Source: Streptomyces griseoviridis (GTDB lineage: Bacteria; Actinomycetota; Actinomycetes; Streptomycetales; Streptomycetaceae). From it: a stretch of 64,000 bases of DNA. The position numbers and the translations under genes were made by a program. This document shows positions 8,597-16,560 of this stretch, piece after piece; the first letter of the stretch is position 1; every line of letters begins with the position of its first letter. Location of the stretch: NCBI RefSeq assembly GCF_005222485.1, contig NZ_CP029078.1, positions 6,227,501 to 6,291,500 of the forward strand, in the 5' to 3' direction. A model generated the notes under the pieces. That model was not told the DNA's origin. It saw only the letters and a program-made list of their open reading frames with translations, and ran no database searches.

Positions 8597-8878
8597 ATGA
8601 GCGAGGATGCACGGCTGGTCGCCTGGGTGCGAGGACACGTCCAAGGTGTGGGTTTCCGCTGGTTCACCCGGGCCAAGGCCCTGGAGATCGGCGGCCTGAG
8701 TGGCTTTGCTCTCAATCTGGAGGACGGCCGGGTCCAGGTGGTCGCGGAGGGCGCCAGAAGCGGCTGCGAGGCGCTCCTCGACTGGCTCCAGGGCGATGAC
8801 ACGCCCGGACGCGTGGACGGCGTCACCGAGATCTGGGACACACCGCGCGGCGGCTATGACGGCTTCGCCATGCGCTGA
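8597..8878 (+). CDS. acyP: Acylphosphatase
   Basis: 93 residues, standard length for this enzyme, which hydrolyses carboxyl-phosphate bonds such as in acetyl phosphate. The active-site loop [15 protein letters not shown] (about residues 11-25) gives the catalytic arginine, and the second motif [17 protein letters not shown] (about 36-52) gives the catalytic asparagine. The tail GYDGFAMR is typical. Stands alone between two divergent or unrelated genes; the upstream sequence suggests a leaderless message. A hairpin follows the stop by 25 nt. Confidence 0.95.
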   Translation: MSEDARLVAWVRGHVQGVGFRWFTRAKALEIGGLSGFALNLEDGRVQVVAEGARSGCEALLDWLQGDDTPGRVDGVTEIWDTPRGGYDGFAMR

Positions 8879-9257
8879 CCGAGACCGCCCCAGCGGCCGG
8901 GACCGGGTGCCCCGGCACACCGTGGGCACCCGCCGGGAACGGCGGTGACCTGGTGGTTGCCAAGAACGGGAGGAAGTGGCAGGCTCCCTGGGTACGACTG
9001 ATCGAGTCAGCCCGCAGGGCCCCGAAGGAGAAGCGACGCCGCCTGTCACCGGCCGCGCGCACCGGGTCGCCCGCCAATACGGGGCGTGATCGTGTTGACC
9101 GTCAAACTTTTTGGTGAGACGCTGAAAGCCCCGCGCACCTTAGCTGTTTGGCATGGCAGAACGGCACCAAAAACTCAACAGTGCCAAGCACCGCGGGTGC
9201 GATTCCCTCACGACCCAACCGCTTCGGTCGGTCACTCATTGTGGAGGACCATCCATC
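8879..9257. other. 379-nt intergenic region between acyP and the small coiled-coil gene
   Basis: Holds the acyP terminator hairpin (8904-8932) and a candidate promoter: TTGACC (9095-9100), 17 bases, GACGCT (9118-9123). The -35 overlaps the small palindrome TTGAC-C-GTCAA (9095-9105), which could be a regulator site. From 9145 to 9225 the sequence is AT-richer than its surroundings and contains a TTGGCA...TGCCAA pairing, but I could not fold it into a known RNA. No coding sequence supported. Confidence 0.45.
8904..8932 (+). terminator. Terminator hairpin after acyP
   Basis: CGGGTGCCC (8904-8912) pairs perfectly with GGGCACCCG (8924-8932) around an 11-nt loop, 25 nt after the acyP stop. No T-run follows. 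Confidence 0.55.
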
Positions 9258-9461
9258 ATGGCAAAGGCGCTTCTCGGTTACGTCGGCGGCTCCGACCCGC
9301 GACTCCTCGCCGAGATGCGACGGCTCCAGCAGCGTGTCCAGGACCTGGAATCCGAGCTCGGACGGATCCAGGCTCAGAACGACGCACTGACGGCTGCCGC
9401 TTCTCACGACTCGCTTCTCGAGAGCATCGACGCACACCAGGCGGAGCCTGCGCTCACCTGA
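9258..9461 (+). CDS. Small conserved coiled-coil protein of unknown function
   Basis: 67 residues from ATG 9258, preceded by GGAGGACC. Sequence starts MAKALLGYVGGSDPRLLAEM and continues with a heptad-like stretch (LLAEMRRLQQRVQDLESELGRIQAQNDAL, about residues 15-43) that predicts a two- to three-turn-per-heptad coiled coil, then a short acidic tail. I recognise it as a small protein conserved in streptomycetes next to smc but know of no function. It has its own upstream region and a strong terminator, so it is a separate transcript. The longer frame beginning at 9153 is rejected: the ribosome binding site and conserved start are at 9258. Confidence 0.75.
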   Translation: MAKALLGYVGGSDPRLLAEMRRLQQRVQDLESELGRIQAQNDALTAAASHDSLLESIDAHQAEPALT

Positions 9462-9521
9462 TCACCGCATGACAGCAGTGGTCGGGCCGCCCGTGTCAAC
9501 CGCTCACTCCGTCAGATCTGC

Positions 9522-9550
9522 AAGGGACGCTTCGGCGTCCCTTCTTTCTT
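9522..9550 (+). terminator. Rho-independent terminator
   Basis: AAGGGACGC (9522-9530), TTCG tetraloop, GCGTCCCTT (9535-9543), then CTTTCTT. A perfect nine-pair stem with a UUCG loop and a T-rich tail, 60 nt after the small coiled-coil gene. Confidence 0.9.
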
Positions 9551-9699
9551 GACGCCCTGACGCCCTCGGCTTCTCTGGCTCTCTCGGCTTCCCCTGCCCC
9601 CATCCCCTCCCGCTCTCCTCAACGTCTGATGTGCCCTGCGCGTTCACGGGTGAAACCGCGGGCGACCGCGCGTTCATGGAGTGAGATACCGCCGGAAGG

Positions 9700-9713
9700 T
9701 AGAGTCCGGCGGC
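9700..9713 (+). promoter_or_regulatory. Candidate leaderless promoter of smc
   Basis: TAGAGT (9700-9705) fits a -10 box and stands eight bases before GTG 9714, so the transcript would begin at the start codon. GGAAGG (9694-9699) is too far away for a ribosome binding site. No clear -35. Confidence 0.45.
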
Positions 9714-12700
9714 GTGCACCTCAAGGCCCTGACCCTGCGCGGCTTCAAGTCGTTCGCCTCCGCGACCACGCTCCGCTTCGAGCCGGGGATCACCTGCGTC
9801 GTCGGCCCCAACGGCTCGGGCAAGTCCAATGTCGTGGACGCGCTCAGCTGGGTCATGGGCGAGCAGGGCGCGAAGACGCTGCGCGGCGGCAAGATGGAGG
9901 ACGTCATCTTCGCCGGCACCACGGGACGGCCGCCGCTCGGCCGCGCCGAGGTGTCCCTGACCATCGACAACTCCGACGGCGCGCTGCCCATCGAGTACGC
10001 CGAGGTCACCATCACGCGGATCATGTTCCGCAACGGCGGCAGCGAATACCAGATCAACGGTGACACCTGCCGGCTCCTCGACATCCAGGAGCTGCTCTCC
10101 GACTCCGGCATCGGCCGCGAGATGCACGTCATCGTCGGCCAGGGCCAGCTCGACTCCGTCCTGCACGCCGACCCCATGGGCCGCCGCGCCTTCATCGAGG
10201 AGGCGGCCGGCGTCCTCAAGCACCGCAGGCGCAAGGAGAAGGCGCTGCGGAAGCTGGACGCGATGCAGGCCAACCTCGCGCGCGTGCAGGACCTCACCGA
10301 CGAACTGCGCCGCCAACTCAAGCCGCTGGGCCGGCAGGCCGCCGTCGCCCGCAGGGCCGCCGTGATCCAGGCCGACCTGCGCGACGCCCGGCTGCGGCTG
10401 CTCGCCGACGACCTGGTCAGGCTGCGCGAGGCGCTGAGCCTTGAGGTCGCCGACGAGGCCGCCCTCAAGGCCCGCAAGGAGTCGGCCGAGCAGGAGTTGC
10501 GGAAGGCGCTCCAGCGCGAGGCGCTCCTGGAGGACGAGGTGCGGCAGCTCGGCCCGCGCCTGAAGCGCGCCCAGCAGACCTGGTACGACCTCTCCCAGCT
10601 CGCCGAACGGGTGCGCGGCACGGTGTCGCTCGCCGACGCCCGGGTCACCAGCGCCACCGCGGCGCCGCTGGAGGAGCGCCGCGGCCGTGACCCCGAGGAC
10701 CTGGAGCGCGAGGCCGCCCGGGTCCGGGAGCAGGAGGCGGAGCTCGCGGCGGCCCTCGAAGCGGCCGAACGGGCGCTGGAGGACACCGTCGAGCACCGCG
10801 CCGACCTCGAACGCGAACTGACCGTCGAGGAACGGCGCCTCAAGGACGTGGCCCGCGCCATCGCCGACCGCCGCGAGGGGCTGGCCCGGCTGAACGGGCA
10901 GGCGGGCGCGGCGCGTTCGCGGGCCGCCGCCGCCCAGGCCGAGATCGACCGGCTGGCCTCGGCCCGCGAGGAGGCCCAGCAGCGGGCCGCCGCCGCACAG
11001 GCGGAGTACGAGACGCTCCAGGCCGAGGTCGACGGCCTCGACGCGGGCGACGCGGAACGCTCAGCGCGGCACGAGGAGCTGAAGCGGGCTCTCGCCGAGG
11101 CGGAGACCGCCCTGACGTCGGCCCGCGAGGCGGCCACCGCGACCGAACGACGACGGGCCGCGACCCAGGCCCGCCACGACGCCCTCGCCCTCGGCCTGCG
11201 CCGCAAGGACGGCACCGGCGCCCTGCTCGACGCGCGGGACCGCATCACCGGGCTGCTCGGTCCCGCCGCGGAACTCCTCACGGTGACCCCGGGCCACGAG
11301 GTCGCCCTGGCAGCGGCCTTCGGCGCGGCGGCGGACGCCCTCGCGGTGACGAACCCGACGGCGGCGGCCGACGCGATCCGCCTGCTCCGCAAACAGGACG
11401 CGGGCCGGGCGGCACTGCTGCTGACGTCCGCACCGGAGGAGACCGCGCGCGAGGACGGGCCCGAGGACGAGCCTGTGGACACACCCGAGGACGAGCCTGC
11501 GGGCGCATCCGAGGACGGGCCCGAGGCTGGGCCTGTGGGCGCATCCGAGGACGGGCCCGAGGTCGGCCCCGCGTACGGGCCTGCGGGTACACCCGAGGAC
11601 GAGCCCGCGGGCGGCCCCGGGGACGGGCCTGGGAGCGCATCCGCGTACGGGCCTGAGGGCAGCCCTGAGGCCGGGCCTGCGGGCACACCCGAGGACGGAC
11701 CCGAAAGGACCGGCAGCCCGGATGCGGCCGGCCCGGGGGACGACGGCGCCCTCACGAGCCCCGCCGACCCGGCGCATGCCCGCACGATCCCCACGCCCCC
11801 CGCCGACCCTGCCCGCGCCCACGCCGCCCCCACGCCCCACGCCGACCCCACCCGCGCCCGCACACCCCTCACGAACCCCGCCGCCCCCACCCCCACTCGC
11901 GCCCGCCCCGCCCCGCCGTACGCCGCCGATCTGGTCCGTGCGTCCGGCGAGTTGATGCCCGCCGTGCGGCGGCTGTTGCGCGGGATCGTCGTCGTCGGGA
12001 CGTTGGAGGACGCCGAGGAGCTGGTCAGGGCGCGGCCCGGTCTCATCGCCGTCACCGCCGAAGGGGATCTGCTCGGGGCGCACTTCGCGCACGGCGGGTC
12101 CGCCGGGGCGCCGAGCCTGCTCGAGGTGCGGGCCTCCGTGGACGAGGCCGCCGCCGAGCTGACGGAACTCGCCGTCCGGTGCGAGGAGCTGGCCGAGGCG
12201 CAGCACGTGGCGGGGGAGCGGCGCCGGGAGTGCGCCGCGGCCGTCGAGGAGCTGGGGGAGCTGCGGCGGGCCGCCGACCGGGAGAAGTCGGCCGTGGCCG
12301 CGGAGCTGGGGCGGCTCGCCGGGCAGGCGCGGGGCGCGGCGGGCGAGGCCGAGCGGGCGGTGGCCGCCGCCGCCCGCGCGCAGGACGCGTTGGACCGGGC
12401 GCTCCAGGACGCCGAGGAACTCGCCGAACGGCTCGCCGTCGCCGAGGAGACGCCGGTCGAGGAGGAGCCCGACACCACGGTCAGGGACCGGCTCGCGGCC
12501 GACGGCGCCAACGCCAGGCAGACCGAGATGGAGGCCCGCCTCCAGGTCCGTACCCACGAGGAGCGGGTCAAGGGGCTGTCGGGCCGCGCCGACCAGCTCG
12601 ACCGGGCCGCCCGCGCCGAACGCGACGCACGCGCGCGTGCCGAGCAGCGCAGGGCCAGGCTGCGCCACGAGGCGGCCGTCGCCGGGGCGGTCGCCTCCGG

Positions 12701-13712
12701 CGCGCGCCAGTTGCTCGCGCACGTCGAGGTGTCGCTGGCCCGCGCCGACCGGGAGCGGTCCGCCGCCGAGGCCGCGAGGGCGGCGCGCGAGCAGGAGCTG
12801 TCGGCGGCGCGGGGCGCGGGCCGCGACCTCAAGGCGGAGCTGGACAAGCTGACCGACTCCGTCCACCGGGGCGAGGTGCTGGGCGCCGAGAAGCGGCTGC
12901 GGATCGAGCAGCTGGAGACGAAGGCGCTGGAGGAGCTGGGCGTCGAGCCGGCCGGGCTGGTCTCCGAGTACGGTCCGCACCAGCCGGTGGCGGCGTCCCC
13001 CGCGGCCGACGGCGAGGAGTTGCCGGACGATCCCGACCACCCGCGCAACCGGCCGAGGCCCTTCGTCAGGGCCGAGCAGGAGAAGCGGCTGCGGTCGGCC
13101 GAACGGGCGTATCAGCAACTCGGCAAGGTGAATCCGCTGGCCCTCGAGGAGTTCGCGGCGCTGGAGGAGCGCCATCAGTTCCTGAGCGAGCAGCTCGAAG
13201 ACCTGAAGAAGACCCGGGCCGATCTCCTCCAGGTCGTCAAGGAGGTCGACGAGCGCGTCGAGCGGGTCTTCACCGACGCCTTCCGTGACACCGCACGGGA
13301 GTTCGAGGGCGTCTTCGGGCGGCTGTTCCCCGGCGGTGACGGCCGGCTGATCCTGACCGATCCCGACAACATGCTCACCACCGGGGTGGACGTCGAGGCC
13401 CGCCCGCCGGGCAAGAAGGTGAAGCGGCTCTCGCTGCTGTCGGGCGGCGAGCGGTCGCTGACGGCGGTGGCGCTGCTGGTGTCGATCTTCAAGGCCCGGC
13501 CGAGCCCGTTCTACGTGATGGACGAGGTCGAGGCGGCCCTCGACGACACCAACCTCCAGCGGCTGATCCGGATCATGCAGGAGTTGCAGGAGGCGTCGCA
13601 GCTCATCGTGATCACGCACCAGAAGCGGACCATGGAAGTCGCCGACGCGCTGTACGGCGTCGCCATGCAGGGCGACGGCGTCTCGAAGGTCATCTCGCAG
13701 CGGCTGCGGTAA
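9714..13712 (+). CDS. smc: Chromosome segregation protein SMC (with a large hinge insertion)
   Basis: 1332 residues from GTG 9714; the usual Streptomyces SMC is about 1,180-1,200. SMC with ScpA/ScpB compacts and segregates chromosomes, which matters most during sporulation septation. Walker A GPNGSGKSN is at residues 31-39, the ABC signature LSLLSGGERSL near 1,240, Walker B YVMDEVEAALDD near 1,265. Long coiled coils flank the hinge. At about residues 571-735 (nt 11426-11920) there is an insert of acidic, Pro/Gly/Ala-rich repeats (EDGPEDEP, EDEPAGAS, AYGPAGTP), followed by a Pro/Thr/Arg part, before hinge sequence resumes at SGELMPAVRRLLRGIVVVG. The insert is in frame and the ATPase motifs are intact, so the protein is probably functional. 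Start chosen on the family N-terminus HLKALTLRGFKSFAS. Confidence 0.95.
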   Translation: MHLKALTLRGFKSFASATTLRFEPGITCVVGPNGSGKSNVVDALSWVMGEQGAKTLRGGKMEDVIFAGTTGRPPLGRAEVSLTIDNSDGALPIEYAEVTITRIMFRNGGSEYQINGDTCRLLDIQELLSDSGIGREMHVIVGQGQLDSVLHADPMGRRAFIEEAAGVLKHRRRKEKALRKLDAMQANLARVQDLTDELRRQLKPLGRQAAVARRAAVIQADLRDARLRLLADDLVRLREALSLEVADEAALKARKESAEQELRKALQREALLEDEVRQLGPRLKRAQQTWYDLSQLAERVRGTVSLADARVTSATAAPLEERRGRDPEDLEREAARVREQEAELAAALEAAERALEDTVEHRADLERELTVEERRLKDVARAIADRREGLARLNGQAGAARSRAAAAQAEIDRLASAREEAQQRAAAAQAEYETLQAEVDGLDAGDAERSARHEELKRALAEAETALTSAREAATATERRRAATQARHDALALGLRRKDGTGALLDARDRITGLLGPAAELLTVTPGHEVALAAAFGAAADALAVTNPTAAADAIRLLRKQDAGRAALLLTSAPEETAREDGPEDEPVDTPEDEPAGASEDGPEAGPVGASEDGPEVGPAYGPAGTPEDEPAGGPGDGPGSASAYGPEGSPEAGPAGTPEDGPERTGSPDAAGPGDDGALTSPADPAHARTIPTPPADPARAHAAPTPHADPTRARTPLTNPAAPTPTRARPAPPYAADLVRASGELMPAVRRLLRGIVVVGTLEDAEELVRARPGLIAVTAEGDLLGAHFAHGGSAGAPSLLEVRASVDEAAAELTELAVRCEELAEAQHVAGERRRECAAAVEELGELRRAADREKSAVAAELGRLAGQARGAAGEAERAVAAAARAQDALDRALQDAEELAERLAVAEETPVEEEPDTTVRDRLAADGANARQTEMEARLQVRTHEERVKGLSGRADQLDRAARAERDARARAEQRRARLRHEAAVAGAVASGARQLLAHVEVSLARADRERSAAEAARAAREQELSAARGAGRDLKAELDKLTDSVHRGEVLGAEKRLRIEQLETKALEELGVEPAGLVSEYGPHQPVAASPAADGEELPDDPDHPRNRPRPFVRAEQEKRLRSAERAYQQLGKVNPLALEEFAALEERHQFLSEQLEDLKKTRADLLQVVKEVDERVERVFTDAFRDTAREFEGVFGRLFPGGDGRLILTDPDNMLTTGVDVEARPPGKKVKRLSLLSGGERSLTAVALLVSIFKARPSPFYVMDEVEAALDDTNLQRLIRIMQELQEASQLIVITHQKRTMEVADALYGVAMQGDGVSKVISQRLR
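11426..11920 (+). repeat. Imperfect 24/48-bp tandem repeats inside smc
   Basis: The core GAGGACGGGCCCGAGG recurs with GAGGACGAGCCTG variants and GCGCATCC/ACACCC joints, giving 8- and 16-residue protein periods. The units are in frame. From about 11750 the repeat changes to C-rich sequence coding Pro/Ala/Thr/Arg. Sited between the two halves of the SMC hinge. Confidence 0.75.
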
Positions 13713-13826
13713 CTCTTCCTTCTGCCTTCACTAAGTGAACTCAAACCTGCCGGGCGGACCGGTTCTGCTGTCTGTTTCTTCACAGTCCACCCTGTGTTGG
13801 CGTCGAAACTTGAAGGCATATCCTCT

Positions 13827-13836
13827 GCAACGTTGC
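13827..13836. promoter_or_regulatory. AACGTT-centred palindrome upstream of glcP (candidate LacI-family operator)
   Basis: GCAACGTTGC is a perfect ten-base palindrome in the context TCTGCAACGTTGCTTT, centred on AACGTT, the typical core of LacI/GalR-family operators. It lies about 110 nt upstream of the glcP start in the smc-glcP gap. A looser inverted repeat (TTGAAGG at 13810-13816, CCTTCAGG at 13842-13849) surrounds it. Regulator not identified. Confidence 0.4.
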
Positions 13837-13944
13837 TTTTACCTTCAGGTGGTGAGCGACGTGAAGCTATGCGCCACTGGATACCACCACTTGGAAGGGC
13901 TCACCCCCACCCGGCAGCGCTGCCGGTGGCCCGAGGAGTTGATC

Positions 13945-15363
13945 GTGACCAGCACCGCGCAGGCACCCCAGCCGGGATCAGTACCGCCGCACCCCGAACA
14001 TCTCGGACATGTCATCTTCATCGCGGCGGCCGCCGCGATGGGCGGCTTCCTGTTCGGCTACGACAGCTCCGTCATCAACGGCGCCGTCGAGGCCATCCGC
14101 GATCGCTACGACATCGGCTCCGCGACCCTGGCCCAGGTCATCGCCGTCGCCCTGATCGGCTGCGCCATCGGCGCCGCGACCGCCGGCCGGATCGCGGACC
14201 GCATCGGCCGCATCCGCTGCATGCAGATCGCGGCCGTGCTGTTCACCATCAGCGCCGTCGGGTCGGCCCTGCCGTTCGCGCTCTGGGACCTCGCCTTCTG
14301 GCGGATCATCGGCGGTTTCGCCATCGGCATGGCCTCCGTCATCGGCCCCGCCTACATCGCCGAGGTCTCGCCGCCCGCCTACCGGGGCCGGCTCGGCTCC
14401 TTCCAGCAGGCCGCGATCGTCGTCGGCATCGCCATCTCGCAGCTCGTCAACTGGGGCCTGCTGAACGCGGCAGGCGGCAACCAGCGCGGCAAGCTGCTCG
14501 GCCTCGAGGCATGGCAGGTGATGCTGGGCGTCATGGTGATCCCGGCCGTCCTGTACGGCCTGCTCTCCTTCGCCATCCCGGAGTCCCCCCGCTTCCTGCT
14601 CTCGGTCGGCAAGCGCGACCGAGCCCGCGCGATCCTCGCGGAGGTCGAGGGCGAGCACATCGACCTCGACGCGCGGGTCGACGAGATCGAGACGGCGATG
14701 CGGCGCGAGCACAAGTCCACCTTCAAGGACCTGCTCGGCGGCTCGTTCCTCTTCCAGCGGATCGTCTGGATCGGTATCGGGCTCTCCGTCTTCCAGCAGT
14801 TCGTCGGCATCAACGTCGCGTTCTACTACTCCTCGACGCTGTGGCAGTCGGTCGGCATCGACCCGACGGACTCGTTCTTCTACTCGTTCACGACGTCGAT
14901 CATCAACATCATCGGCACCGTGATCGCGATGATCTTCGTGGACCGCGTCGGCCGCAAGCCGCTCGCCCTGATCGGCTCCGTCGGCATGGTCGTCGGCCTC
15001 TCGCTGGAGGCGTGGGCGTTCTCGTACCACCTCGTCGACGGCAAGCTGCCGGCCACCCCGGGCTGGGTCGCCCTGGTCGCCGCGCATGTCTTCGTCCTCT
15101 TCTTCGCCCTCTCCTGGGGCGTCATCGTCTGGGTCTTCCTCGGCGAGATGTTCCCCAACCGGATCCGCGCCGCCGCCCTGGGCGTGGCCGCCTCCGCGCA
15201 GTGGATCGCCAACTGGGCCATCACCGCGAGCTTCCCCTCGCTCGCCGACTGGAACCTCTCCGCGACCTACATGATCTACGCGTTCTTCGCCGCGCTGTCG
15301 ATCCCCTTCGTGCTCGCCTTCGTCAAGGAGACGAAGGGCCGGACGCTGGAGTCGATGGGCTGA
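13945..15363 (+). CDS. glcP: MFS glucose permease GlcP (sugar porter family)
   Basis: 472 residues from GTG 13945, which has GAGGAG six bases upstream; about 70 upstream open codons are not family-like. A 12-helix sugar:proton symporter. The family marks are all present: GYDSSVING in helix 1, DRIGRIR after helix 2, PESPRFLLSVGKRDRA at the end of the first half (about residue 211), QQFVGINVAFYYSS in helix 7 (substrate binding), DRVGRKPL after helix 8 and KETKGRTLE at the C-terminus. In S. coelicolor the gene just downstream of smc is the main glucose uptake permease glcP, and the same position here supports this name. Candidate operator upstream; strong terminator downstream. Confidence 0.9.
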   Translation: MTSTAQAPQPGSVPPHPEHLGHVIFIAAAAAMGGFLFGYDSSVINGAVEAIRDRYDIGSATLAQVIAVALIGCAIGAATAGRIADRIGRIRCMQIAAVLFTISAVGSALPFALWDLAFWRIIGGFAIGMASVIGPAYIAEVSPPAYRGRLGSFQQAAIVVGIAISQLVNWGLLNAAGGNQRGKLLGLEAWQVMLGVMVIPAVLYGLLSFAIPESPRFLLSVGKRDRARAILAEVEGEHIDLDARVDEIETAMRREHKSTFKDLLGGSFLFQRIVWIGIGLSVFQQFVGINVAFYYSSTLWQSVGIDPTDSFFYSFTTSIINIIGTVIAMIFVDRVGRKPLALIGSVGMVVGLSLEAWAFSYHLVDGKLPATPGWVALVAAHVFVLFFALSWGVIVWVFLGEMFPNRIRAAALGVAASAQWIANWAITASFPSLADWNLSATYMIYAFFAALSIPFVLAFVKETKGRTLESMG

Positions 15364-15376
15364 GCGCCCCCCGGAC

Positions 15377-15414
15377 CCGAGGAGAGGGCCACCCCCCCGC
15401 CGCCCTCTCCTCGG
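15377..15414. terminator. Bidirectional terminator between glcP and the convergent oxidoreductase gene
   Basis: CCGAGGAGAGGGC (15377-15389) pairs perfectly over 13 bases with GCCCTCTCCTCGG (15402-15414) around a C-rich 12-nt loop. It lies 14 nt after both the glcP stop and, on the other strand, the oxidoreductase stop. Confidence 0.8.
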
Positions 15415-15427
15415 TATCTGCCCCGGC

Positions 15428-16399
15428 TCACCCCCCGAGCCGGGGCAGCACCTCCTCGCAGAACAGCCGCAGGCTGCGCCACCCCTCCGCCACCGGCATC
15501 CCGCCCACCAGCGGATGCAGCACCAGGTTGGCCAGCGACTGGGCCACGCACTCCTCGGGCGTGACGACCCGGTAGACGCCCTCCGCGCGCAGCGCCGCCA
15601 CGTCCTGGGCGCCCGACCGCACCGCCGAGTGGATCGCCCCCGACTGCCACGACGCGTACGTCCTGGCCTCGTGCAGGAAGTGCCCGCCGTACTCGGCCCA
15701 CGTCCGGTCCGGGTCCTCGGCGATGTGCAGCAGCGGCGTCTCGGCCTCCGGCATCATCGTCCAGCCCTCGGTGCCGTACTCCACCAGCCGCTCCTTGTAG
15801 TACGCCTCCAGCTCCGGCAGATGGGCGCTCGGGAAGAACGGCAGGCCGAGGCGGGCCGCGCGGCGGGCGGCAGCCCGGGAGGAGCCGCCGACCAGCAGCA
15901 GCGGGTGCGGCGTGGTGCCGGGGCGCGGGGTGACCCGCACGGTACGGCCCCGGTAGTCGAACTCCTCACCGGTCCACGCCTTCAGCAGCGTCTCCAGGAG
16001 TTCGTCCTGGATCCGGCCGCGGCGGCGGAAGTCGATCCCCGCGCGGGCGTACTCCTCGGGGCGGTAGCCGATGCCGGCCACCGTGACCAGCCGGCCGCCG
16101 CTGAGCAGGTCGAGGACCGCGATGTCCTCGGCCAGGCGCAGCGGGTCGTGCAGCGGCCCGATCACCGCCGAGACGGTCACCGCGACGGTCCGGGTCGCCC
16201 CGAAGACCGCGCCCGCGAAGGCGAAGGGCGACGGCAGCCAGTTGTCGTCGACGCCGTGGTGCTCCTCGGTCTGCACGGTGGTCACCCCGTGCCGGTCCGC
16301 GTAGGCGGCCATCTCCACGGCCGCCCGGTAGCGGGCGCCGAGCGAGGCGGGGGTGGCGCCGGGCTCGACCAGGTTGAAACGCACGACCGTGACGGGCAT
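15428..16399 (-). CDS. LLM-class (luciferase-like) F420/FMN-dependent oxidoreductase
   Basis: 323 residues from ATG 16399. TIM-barrel of the bacterial luciferase-like superfamily: N-terminal MPVTVVRFNLVEPG strand, TVQTEEHHGVDDNWLPSPFAFAGAVFGAT (active-site histidine pair, about residues 42-70), VSAVIGPLHDPLRLAEDIAVLDLLSGGRL (about 77-105) and the family-wide GIGYRPEEYARAGIDFRRRG (about 109-128), followed by LLLVGGSSRAAARRAARLGL near 168. In actinomycetes such enzymes usually use F420 rather than FMN, but the cofactor cannot be told from sequence alone. Substrate unknown. Divergent from ftsY, with about 160 nt between; monocistronic. Confidence 0.85.
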   Translation of the reverse strand: MPVTVVRFNLVEPGATPASLGARYRAAVEMAAYADRHGVTTVQTEEHHGVDDNWLPSPFAFAGAVFGATRTVAVTVSAVIGPLHDPLRLAEDIAVLDLLSGGRLVTVAGIGYRPEEYARAGIDFRRRGRIQDELLETLLKAWTGEEFDYRGRTVRVTPRPGTTPHPLLLVGGSSRAAARRAARLGLPFFPSAHLPELEAYYKERLVEYGTEGWTMMPEAETPLLHIAEDPDRTWAEYGGHFLHEARTYASWQSGAIHSAVRSGAQDVAALRAEGVYRVVTPEECVAQSLANLVLHPLVGGMPVAEGWRSLRLFCEEVLPRLGG

Positions 16400-16560
16400 G
16401 GCGGGTCCCCCTTCGGACGGTGGCTGCGGAGCAGGACCGTAGCTGACGGAGCGTCAGACGGCCAGAGGCGCGGACCCGCGGCGCCCCGAGGGAAAACGGT
16501 CGCCCCAGGGGTACGGCACAACTGGGCCCGTCGGGGGCCATGGCCGATACTGGTCGGGTT

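Noticed and set aside
9145..9225. Possible tRNA (T-arm-like GGGTGCGATTCCC)
   Set aside because: No acceptor stem, D-arm or anticodon arm could be closed around it.
9674..13048. Minus-strand frame of 1124 codons opposite smc
   Set aside because: Ser/Arg/Ala-rich composition is that of antisense GC-rich sequence; no motif, no ribosome binding site, and the opposite strand codes SMC with all motifs.
13873..13888. DasR-type site upstream of glcP (ACTGGATACCACCACT)
   Set aside because: Only about ten of sixteen positions match the recalled consensus and the palindrome is broken.
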